In this document: positions 58,098 to 64,000 of the stretch, piece by piece
Layout of the letters: every line of letters begins with the position of its first letter
Numbering within the stretch: position 1 is the stretch's first letter
Assembly: GCA_963835295.1 (NCBI GenBank)
Contig: CAWIEX010000012.1
Span: 744,001-808,000, forward strand
DNA: 64,000 nucleotides
Direction of reading: 5' to 3'
Origin: JAOPZW01 sp963835295
Lineage (GTDB): Bacteria > Actinomycetota > Thermoleophilia > Solirubrobacterales > Solirubrobacteraceae
The notes under the pieces: generated by a model
Told to the model about the DNA's origin: nothing
Databases searched by the model: none
What the model saw: the letters and a program-made list of their open reading frames with translations, nothing else
Made by a program: the position numbers and the translations under genes

Positions 58098-59510
58098 TCA
58101 CGCTGGGGGACTCGCCGACCGAGCAGTGGTCGCGGGCGCGATGTTCTGGTTGCGGTGGAAGGCGTTGTCGGGGTCGTAGGTCGCTTTGATCCGCGCGAGT
58201 CGGTCGTGATTGGCGCCGTATGCGGCGCGGGCGCGCTCGGGGCCTTCATCCATGAGGAAGTTGGGGTAAACGCCTCCGGTCCCGTATGGCCGGAGATCGG
58301 CGGCGAAGCTGGTCGCCCAATCGCGTAGGTCGCTGCGATGCTCCGCCTGCCCGCCGCCGATGAAGATCTGCGCGAAGCGTGCGTTCCGCCACGCCCATGC
58401 CGTCTCGGTCGCGCCGACGCGCGCCGCCGCTCCATCGAGCGGGTAGAGGTGGGTCTGGCACATCCATGTCGGCATCGCCTCGCCGAAACGTACGTACGTG
58501 GCGGCCGCGTCGTCGGGGAGCCGCTCGTAGCACTGGCCGGTGATGTAGGTATGGGTCGCGGCCGCCACCATCGGGTCGAACGCCGACTGCAGCGCCGGGT
58601 AGGGCATCTCCCGCACGCCGTCGAGCAAGGGCGGCGCCTGCCTGCGGAACGTGTCGAGTGCTTCCAGCGCGCGATCGGCGGGTGCGGTGTTGCACCAGAC
58701 CAGCGCGCACACTCGTCGTAGGCGCAGCGGCTCGGGGAAGGGATCTGCGGGCGGGACGGCCATCACGGCGAAGAAGGCGTAGATGTCATCGGGCTGCGCG
58801 GGCATCCACTCGCGATAGAGCGCGAGGATCCGCTCGGTGTCCTCGAGGGCCCAGAGCATCGGCCCGCCTATCACGGTGTTGACCGGGTGCAAGCGCAGGT
58901 GCAGCTGCGTCGCCACGCCGAAGTTCCCGCCGCCGCCACGCAGGGCCCAGAACAGGTCGGGCTCGCTGCGCTCGTCGGCGTGTACTCGCTGTCCGTCGGC
59001 GAGGACGACGTCGGCCCCCAGGAGGTTGTCGACAGCGAGTCCGTGCGCCCGGTTCAGGTATCCGATGCCGCCGGAGAGCGTGAAGCCGCCGATCCCTACG
59101 GTCGATACGGTCGCCAACGGCGTCGCGAGCCCGTGCGCATGGGTCGCCCGGTCGACGTCGCCCGCCAGCGTGCCGCCGCTGACCCGGGCCGTTTGGGTCT
59201 GCCTGTCGACGCGGACGTCTCGCATCGCGCTGAGATCGATCACCAGACCATCGTCGGCGCTGGCGAAGTCGGCGTTGTGCGCGCCGGCGCGGATCGCGAG
59301 TTCCAAGCCGTTCTCGCGGCCGAAGCGGATGGCCTTGGCGACATCGTCGGGATCGGCGCAGCGGGCGATCACCGCCGGCAGCGGGTCGAACATCCGGTTG
59401 ACCACGTGTCGCGCCTGCTCGTATGCAGTGGAGGCGGGGCCGATCGCGCTGCCCCGAAGCAGCCTGTCGAGCGCCTCGGCCAGTCCCCTGGTGTCGGTTG
59501 TCGTCGCCAT
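58098..59510 (-). CDS. BBE-type FAD-binding oxidoreductase (second copy)
   Basis: The protein of about 470 residues is a paralogue of 49930-51324. It has LAIRAGAHNADFASADDGLVIDLS with the His used for covalent FAD, VSTVGIGGFTLSGGIGYLNRAHGLAVDNLLGADVVLADGQ, DLFWALRGGGGNFGVATQL and a C-terminal ATYDPDNAFHRNQNIAP. The glycines around the FAD His differ from the first copy (GAHN versus GGHH). ATG 59510 was chosen; GTG 59519 is an alternative. Substrate unknown. It is divergent from the glutaredoxin-like gene. Confidence 0.87.
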   Translation of the reverse strand: MATTTDTRGLAEALDRLLRGSAIGPASTAYEQARHVVNRMFDPLPAVIARCADPDDVAKAIRFGRENGLELAIRAGAHNADFASADDGLVIDLSAMRDVRVDRQTQTARVSGGTLAGDVDRATHAHGLATPLATVSTVGIGGFTLSGGIGYLNRAHGLAVDNLLGADVVLADGQRVHADERSEPDLFWALRGGGGNFGVATQLHLRLHPVNTVIGGPMLWALEDTERILALYREWMPAQPDDIYAFFAVMAVPPADPFPEPLRLRRVCALVWCNTAPADRALEALDTFRRQAPPLLDGVREMPYPALQSAFDPMVAAATHTYITGQCYERLPDDAAATYVRFGEAMPTWMCQTHLYPLDGAAARVGATETAWAWRNARFAQIFIGGGQAEHRSDLRDWATSFAADLRPYGTGGVYPNFLMDEGPERARAAYGANHDRLARIKATYDPDNAFHRNQNIAPATTARSASPPA

Positions 59511-59657
59511 GAGCGTCACGGTCGCACGCCCGAGCTGAGACGAGCATCGGCGAGAACCCTCAAGTCATGGCGCAATTCTGTCGGCGGCGTGTGATTGCGC
59601 CACGGTATGGGGGTTTCCATCGATGCGCCGCGTCTTGCCCGATGCGACGCTGGCGCG

Positions 59658-60017
59658 ATGAGAGCAGACGAGCATCACACCGGGCTCATTCTCTACACCT
59701 GCCCGTGGGCCAAGCGCAGCGCCGGCTGGCACCCGTGCGGCATCGCCGCGAAGGCGCTCGACGAGGCCGGGCACACCTACGAGATCCGCGAAGTGAGCGG
59801 TCAGCTCAGCATGCCCTGGACCTGGCCCTCGCGACGGCGGGACCGCGCGGAGATCCGCAAGCTCAGTGGGCAGAACGGCGTTCCGGTACTTGTGGTCGCG
59901 GGCGACGAGGTCGTCGCGGGCTCGCGTCGCATCGCGTGCTGGGCGGCCGAGCACGCCGCGACAGTCTCGGCCGCCCGCGTCGAGCAAACGGTCGGAGGCC
60001 CGAGCCAGGCCCGCTAG
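59658..60017 (+). CDS. Glutaredoxin / GST-N-like thioredoxin-fold protein
   Basis: The 119-residue protein begins LILYTCPWAKRSAGWHPCGIAAKALDEAGHTYEIREVSGQL and continues with KLSGQNGVPVLVVAGDEVVAGSRRIACWAAEHA. It is a single thioredoxin fold with an N-terminal CPW site instead of CPxC, a cis-Pro (GVPVL) and a substrate-binding end helix. It probably acts as a monothiol-type redox protein, perhaps with mycothiol as donor in an actinobacterium; that is inference. Its stop codon shares bases with the LuxR gene stop (CTAG, 60014-60017). Confidence 0.75.
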   Translation: MRADEHHTGLILYTCPWAKRSAGWHPCGIAAKALDEAGHTYEIREVSGQLSMPWTWPSRRRDRAEIRKLSGQNGVPVLVVAGDEVVAGSRRIACWAAEHAATVSAARVEQTVGGPSQAR

Positions 60018-61717
60018 CCCGGGGTTCTGTCTTCGTCCAGGTAGCGCACGGCGTAGGCGGCTGCCTCGGCGCGGCTGCGCAGGTCGAGCTTGACGAGCAC
60101 GCTGTGGACGTGGTGCTCGATCGTCTTGCGCGTCAGGAACAGGCGCTCGGCCAGTTCGCGGTTCGAGAGGCCTTCGGCGAGCAGCTCGAGGACCTCGCGC
60201 TCGCGCCGCGTGAGCTGCCCGTGACCCCGGGGGCCGCTGCGCGCTGAGCTCGCCCCGAGCGAGCGCAGCAGCGCGGCTGCGGCATCGGCGTCGTGGCTTG
60301 CCCCGAGCTGCTCGAGGCTGGCGTGAGCGGCGCTGGCCTCGGAGACGGCGACCTCAAGCTCGCTCCCCGCCAGCGCGGCCGAGAGCAGCAGGCGGGTTCG
60401 CGCGAGCTCCAGGGGCATACCGATGCGGCCGAAGATCGTCAGCGCCCACTCGAGGCGCTCGCGCGCGCGCTCGTTCTCGCCCGTCGCAGCATGCGCGCGC
60501 CCGAGCGCGCGTTGCGCCCGGCCCGTGATCAGCTCGCAGCCGGCCGATTCGCTCAACGCCTCGAGGCGGCGGGCGGTTGCCAGAGCCTCGTCGCGCGCGT
60601 CGAGGTCGAGCTCGGCCGCCGCGAGCAGCTCGAGCAGTTCGGCGACCTCGAGGCAGACCGCGGCGCCCGCCCGATACGGCCCAGGACGCTCGTCCGCGGA
60701 CTCATCGAGCTCCCTCAGCCGACGCCGCAGGAGCGTTGCCGCTACGGATGCTTCGCCGCGGGCGAGTCGAAGCGCGGCGAGCACGCGGGTGCTGGTGAGC
60801 TGCTCTTCGAGGCCCTGGAGCAGCCGCTCGGCCTCTTCGAACCGGCCCTGAGCGAGACGCAGCTCAGCGAGGCCGGCGAGCGCCTGTGAGCGCAGCGCGC
60901 GCTCGGCCGAGCCCCCGATCCGCAGGGCGGCCGTGTACTCGCGCTCGGCGCCCTGCCAATCGCCGATGGCGAACAGCAGAGCGCCATGGTAGGCGCGACA
61001 GAGCGTGTAGACGTGCGGGCAGCCGTAGCGCCGCGTGAAGTCGTCCGCGGCGCGGATCCATTGAGCCGCCCGCGCGACCTCGGCGACCTGACTGCACGAG
61101 CTGATCATGTTGCAGCTCGTGTACACCACCGTGTGCAGCCGCTCGCCCTCGCCGGCGAGCGACGCGGCCATCGCCTCGTCGAGGAGCGGCACGCCCTCGT
61201 CGAGGCGGCCCAACTGGACGAGCGCCGCGCCGAGCTGGCTCAGCGCGCACAGCTCGAGGTCCGCGTCCTCGAAGCGCCGCGCGAGATCGCGCGCCTCGCG
61301 CGCCCAACGGTGCGCGGCCTCGACGTCGCCGGAGTCATGGGCGCGCAGCAGCGCCACCCAGCCCGAGAGGGGCAGCAGGTCGAATTCCTCGACGAGCCGC
61401 GTGGCCCGGCCGAGCCAGCCGCGCGCGGCGGCTCGGCTGCCGACGCTGACGCGGTACAGAAGGTAGAGGCCGATGGCCATGAAGGCGGCCTGCATCGGAT
61501 CCGGCCTGCGCCGGAAGGACGCGTACGCTCGCGTCTGGCAACGGATGGCTCGATCGGTCTCGCCGAGCCACCAGCAGGCGTCTCCGAGTCCGGCGAGGGC
61601 TTCAGCGCTCTCGTCTGCGGCGAGAGCCTCGTCGAATGCCGTCCGCGCCCTCGCCCAGTCTCCGAGTCGCAGCGCATCTCGGCCCGCTTCCAGCAACGCG
61701 GGAACGTCTCCGGGCAT
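60014..61717 (-). CDS. TPR-domain LuxR-family regulator
   Basis: The 567-residue protein is mostly TPR-like helical repeats (DWARARTAFDEALAADESAEALAGLGDACWWLGETDRAIRC and many similar units). It ends with a LuxR helix-turn-helix: LTRREREVLELLAEGLSNRELAERLFLTRKTIEHHVHSVLVKLDLRSRAEAAAYAVRYL. It lacks the N-terminal ATPase of MalT/LAL regulators, so it is a shorter variant. Upstream CCGTAC lies 9 nt before the ATG, a weak match to the promoter class in this window. The 154 nt to the monooxygenase stop are otherwise empty. Confidence 0.85.
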   Translation of the reverse strand: MPGDVPALLEAGRDALRLGDWARARTAFDEALAADESAEALAGLGDACWWLGETDRAIRCQTRAYASFRRRPDPMQAAFMAIGLYLLYRVSVGSRAAARGWLGRATRLVEEFDLLPLSGWVALLRAHDSGDVEAAHRWAREARDLARRFEDADLELCALSQLGAALVQLGRLDEGVPLLDEAMAASLAGEGERLHTVVYTSCNMISSCSQVAEVARAAQWIRAADDFTRRYGCPHVYTLCRAYHGALLFAIGDWQGAEREYTAALRIGGSAERALRSQALAGLAELRLAQGRFEEAERLLQGLEEQLTSTRVLAALRLARGEASVAATLLRRRLRELDESADERPGPYRAGAAVCLEVAELLELLAAAELDLDARDEALATARRLEALSESAGCELITGRAQRALGRAHAATGENERARERLEWALTIFGRIGMPLELARTRLLLSAALAGSELEVAVSEASAAHASLEQLGASHDADAAAALLRSLGASSARSGPRGHGQLTRREREVLELLAEGLSNRELAERLFLTRKTIEHHVHSVLVKLDLRSRAEAAAYAVRYLDEDRTPG

Positions 61718-61871
61718 CGGTTCATCGTACGGCGACTCGTGGGTGGCTCACCCTTGGTGGTCTCTGGGATGACGGGCTAGCGCGGATGCTCGGTCGCCAG
61801 CCGTTCCACGAGCTCGACTCCGACGGATCCGATGAAGCACGCGGCCTCCGCGTCATTCCCGGGCGCCCACA

Positions 61872-63053
61872 TCACGCGATGCGCTCTTGGAGGGCAACGA
61901 GGTCGTCAGCCCCGCCATCGTCCGGCTCATTCGCCACCGCCTCGGGGGCTTCGGGAAACGCGAGGCGCGTTCTCGAGTTGCGCGAGGCGATGTGCTTCGC
62001 GACGTGCTCGGCATCGCGCGCGAGGCCGTGGACCATCGCCGATGACACCGAGTACAGGAAGAGAAGGCCGACGAAGTACAGCCCGGGCTGGTCGGCCACG
62101 ATGCCGCGCTCGGTCGCCGGATCGTCCCGTGCCACGTCGGGGAGGTCGACCCAGTCGAGGTCGGGGTCGAATCCGGTGCACCAGACGACGTTCGCCACGT
62201 CCAGCACTCGGCCGTCCTCGAGCTCGGGCCGACCGCGGCGGACGCCGACGACCCTGGGCACGCGCTCGATCCCGCTGGCGGCCAGGTCGGCGGGCTTCGT
62301 GCGCACCAGCGGCAGGCCATGGGACAGCGCCTCAGCACGCTTCTTCCGGCCCATCGGAGTGCGCACCGTCAGCACGCGGTGGAACAGGCCTCGCAGGACG
62401 AGCGGGACGAAGAGGCGCCCGGCGAGCGACTCGATGCGGAACGGGACATGGCCGACGTCGCGCCCCGACAGCCAGACACGGCGGCCGCGGGCTGCGTCGA
62501 GAGCGATCTCGGCGCCCGAGTTGCCCGCTCCCACGAGCAGCAGGTCGCCGTCCCGCAGCTGGCCGGGGTTGCGGTAATGGGCCGAGTGAAGCTGGACGAT
62601 GTCCGGGTCCAGCTCGGCGGCGAGTCGCGGCACGCGCGGGCGCTGCCAGCTGGACATCGCCACGACGACGTTGTCGGCCTCGAATCGGCGTGCACCGGAG
62701 GCCGCGACGAACCCGTTGCCGTTCCGCGACAGCCGGTCCACTCGCACACCGGTCCGCACGGGCAATTCGAACCGCGCGGCGTACGCCTCGAGGTAGTCGG
62801 CCATCTCGTCCTTGCTGGGGAAGTGGTGCGGCGCGGCAGGAAAGCGCATCCCGGCCAGCCCGTCATAGCGGGCCGGCGTGAACAGGCGCAGGGAGTCCCA
62901 GCGGCGCCGCCAGGAGTCGCCGATCCGGTCGCCTGCGTCGAGGATCACGAACGGTCGCCCGCGGCGGGCGAGTTCGTAGCCGACCGAAAGGCCGGCCTGC
63001 CCGCCGCCAATGACGATCGTCTCGACGCGTTCGGTTGTCTCCGCGGCCGGCAT
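61872..63053 (-). CDS. Flavin-containing monooxygenase-like protein (CzcO type)
   Basis: The 393-residue protein has an N-terminal FAD motif (TIVIGGGQAGLSVGYELARRG), the RWDSLRLFTPARYDGLAG segment typical of CzcO/YdfJ-like FMOs, and a second Rossmann motif (LLLVGAGNSGAEIALDAARG) for NADPH. VWCTGFDPDLDWV and GLYFVGLLFLYSVSSAMVHGLARDAEHVAKHI form the C-terminal part. It likely oxidises a soft nucleophile or catalyses a Baeyer-Villiger-type step; the substrate is unknown. A perfect inverted repeat lies 20 nt upstream of the ATG. Confidence 0.87.
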   Translation of the reverse strand: MPAAETTERVETIVIGGGQAGLSVGYELARRGRPFVILDAGDRIGDSWRRRWDSLRLFTPARYDGLAGMRFPAAPHHFPSKDEMADYLEAYAARFELPVRTGVRVDRLSRNGNGFVAASGARRFEADNVVVAMSSWQRPRVPRLAAELDPDIVQLHSAHYRNPGQLRDGDLLLVGAGNSGAEIALDAARGRRVWLSGRDVGHVPFRIESLAGRLFVPLVLRGLFHRVLTVRTPMGRKKRAEALSHGLPLVRTKPADLAASGIERVPRVVGVRRGRPELEDGRVLDVANVVWCTGFDPDLDWVDLPDVARDDPATERGIVADQPGLYFVGLLFLYSVSSAMVHGLARDAEHVAKHIASRNSRTRLAFPEAPEAVANEPDDGGADDLVALQERIA

Positions 63054-63072
63054 CTCGGTCTCCTCGAGTCGG

Positions 63073-63092
63073 ATCTGCAGTCGTCTGCAGAT
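63073..63092. promoter_or_regulatory. Perfect 8-bp inverted repeat upstream of the monooxygenase
   Basis: ATCTGCAG-TCGT-CTGCAGAT lies between the stop of the HD-GYP/LuxR gene (63097) and the monooxygenase start (63053). It may be an operator or a weak terminator hairpin. Position and symmetry are all that can be seen. Confidence 0.45.
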
Positions 63093-63096
63093 GACG

Positions 63097-64000
63097 CTAG
63101 GCGCGGGCGGCCGCGCGGGCCATCGGGAGTCTTCCCCAGGCGATGACCCCGTGCTCCATCGCGAAGAGCGCCGCCGCCGCGCGCGTCGAGACGCCGATCT
63201 TCCCGTAGGCGTTCTGGATGTGGTGGTCGGCAGTCTTCGCGGAGATCCCGAGCGTCGCCGCGATCTGCTTGGTCTGCAGCCCCCGGGCGAGCAGCGCAAC
63301 GACCTCGGCCTCACGCTCCGTCAGGCCCGCCGGTCGCTCGAGGCGGGGTGGCTTCTGTCCGCTCGCCTCGAGCACGGCGGCGACGGTGTCGGCGTCGAAC
63401 AGGCCGGCGCGGCACTGCTCGCCGAGCCGGTCGGCCGCGCGCGCGGGCGCCATCGCCGCGCGGTGCGATCGTGGCTCGGTCATGGCTCGGAAGGCGTCAG
63501 CGGCGCCGAGCAGCCTCGCCGCCGGCGACAGTCCGGCGGCCGCCGTCCCTCGGTGGTAGCCGGAACCGTCCAGCCGCTCGTGGTGGGCGCCGGCCATGGG
63601 CGCCAGGGGAGCGAGCGAAGGTGACTGTACGAGCACCCGCTCGGAGTGGTAGGCGTGCAGCCTGACGTGCTCCCACTCGTCCGGCGACAGCGGACCAGGG
63701 CGATGCCACGTGCTGACCGGGATCGCGACCCGCCCGAGATCGTGGACGCTGCCGGCCCGGCGCAGCGCGATGACGTCGCGCTCGTCGAGCCCTCGGCACC
63801 GGGCTGCCGCTGCCGCCAGGGCCGCCACTCCCGCCGAGTGGCCAGCGAGGTATGGCGATGCGAGGTCGGCGAAGTCGCCCATCCCGCCCAGCGCGGCGTC
63901 GATCGCCTCGCCCTCCAGCCTCAGCCGCGGCTCCGGCTCACACGCCAGTGCCTCGTCCCATGCCGAGGTCTCCGGATCCAGCGCCAGGATGTCCGCGGCC
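63097..64000 (-). CDS. HD-GYP domain protein with C-terminal LuxR helix-turn-helix (5' end outside window)
   Basis: The frame is open to the right edge, adding ILALDPETSAWDEALACEPEPRLRLEGEAIDAALGG before the first internal Met at 63882. The HD-GYP part has LASPYLAGHSAGVAALA, VHDLGRVAIPVSTWHRPGPLSPDEWEHVRLHAYHSERVL, GAHHERLDGSGYHRG and LLGAADAFRAMTEPR. GYH stands where GYP is usual. Residues near the C-terminus form a LuxR HTH (LTEREAEVVALLARGLQTKQIAATLGISAKTADHHIQNAYGKIGVSTRAAA). It may link c-di-GMP hydrolysis to transcription; whether it is active cannot be told. It is upstream of the monooxygenase on the same strand. Confidence 0.82.
   Translation of the reverse strand, partial: AADILALDPETSAWDEALACEPEPRLRLEGEAIDAALGGMGDFADLASPYLAGHSAGVAALAAAAARCRGLDERDVIALRRAGSVHDLGRVAIPVSTWHRPGPLSPDEWEHVRLHAYHSERVLVQSPSLAPLAPMAGAHHERLDGSGYHRGTAAAGLSPAARLLGAADAFRAMTEPRSHRAAMAPARAADRLGEQCRAGLFDADTVAAVLEASGQKPPRLERPAGLTEREAEVVALLARGLQTKQIAATLGISAKTADHHIQNAYGKIGVSTRAAAALFAMEHGVIAWGRLPMARAAARA

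Noticed and set aside
57802..58179. A 125-residue protein from ATG 57802 behind an ideal ribosome site
   Set aside because: Its composition (Arg/Pro/Gly/Ser/Ala without hydrophobic pattern) and overlap with the conserved end of the flavoprotein gene on the other strand argue against coding.
49930..59510. The two BBE flavoproteins as a gene duplication event with linked function
   Set aside because: They are in different orientations 7 kb apart with unrelated neighbours and clearly diverged; this family is commonly multicopy.

Overview
The window is GC-rich throughout (about 70% by eye). Nearly every real gene is shadowed by long antisense open frames, and many genes overlap by 4 nt. The gene set points to an actinobacterium: a bc1/cytochrome-oxidase operon in actinobacterial style, a SigB/SigF-type sigma factor, a SigG-like ECF factor with a SnoaL tail, an HtaA-like lipoprotein, MMPL, DUF2254 and SPW proteins, and leaderless promoters. 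Several small proteins look like ones I associate with Thermoleophilia (Solirubrobacterales). That assignment is inference. I see no rRNA, tRNA, CRISPR array, insertion sequence or phage gene.

Layout. 1-4.4 kb: small stress-type and hypothetical genes, a DUF4389 membrane protein, a decayed WecG-type glycosyltransferase, a metallophosphoesterase and a frameshifted gene. 4.5-11 kb: an ArsR/SRPBCC pair, a SnoaL/ECF-sigma pair, a truncated TfoX gene abutting a K+/H+ antiporter, and a DrrAB-type ABC exporter facing its TetR regulator across a 31-bp inverted repeat. 11-17 kb: a flippase-like protein, DUF4396, a SigF-type sigma factor and a PoxB-like thiamine-diphosphate enzyme. 17.2-22.8 kb: a formate dehydrogenase operon whose catalytic subunit has an in-frame UGA read as selenocysteine, backed by a clear SECIS hairpin. 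22.8-30 kb: two divergent acetate/succinate-type transporters, a Crp/Fnr regulator, an enolase-superfamily enzyme and a large FAD/Fe-S oxidoreductase. 30-37 kb: a P19/Tp34-like iron protein, an SDR and GH15 glucoamylase pair reading away from each other, an HtrA-type lipoprotein protease, an SPW protein and an MFS transporter. 37-44.2 kb: a minus-strand operon encoding a lipoprotein, oxidase subunits II, I and IV-like, a CtaG-like assembly factor and QcrC, QcrA and QcrB. 44.3-57.5 kb: YihY/BrkB, MFS, coiled-coil, DUF2254, BBE-type flavoprotein, universal stress protein, a secreted propeller-like protein, a frameshifted MMPL exporter, an HtaA-like lipoprotein and a YrdB-like protein. 58-64 kb: a second BBE flavoprotein, a glutaredoxin-like protein, a TPR-LuxR regulator, a flavin monooxygenase and a partial HD-GYP/LuxR protein.

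How it fits together. The centre of the window looks like a C1/C2/C3 acid-oxidation and respiration neighbourhood: Sec-formate dehydrogenase with an NrfD-type membrane subunit, carboxylate transporters, a PoxB-like enzyme, a lactate/glycolate-type FAD/Fe-S dehydrogenase and a full bc1-oxidase operon. The regulatory signal that ties the window together is GGGTA(G/C) placed 9-10 nt before a start codon at nine genes, plus a CGGTAC variant at a tenth. I read this as a set of leaderless promoters for a SigB/SigF-type factor, and such a factor is encoded at 13874-14692.
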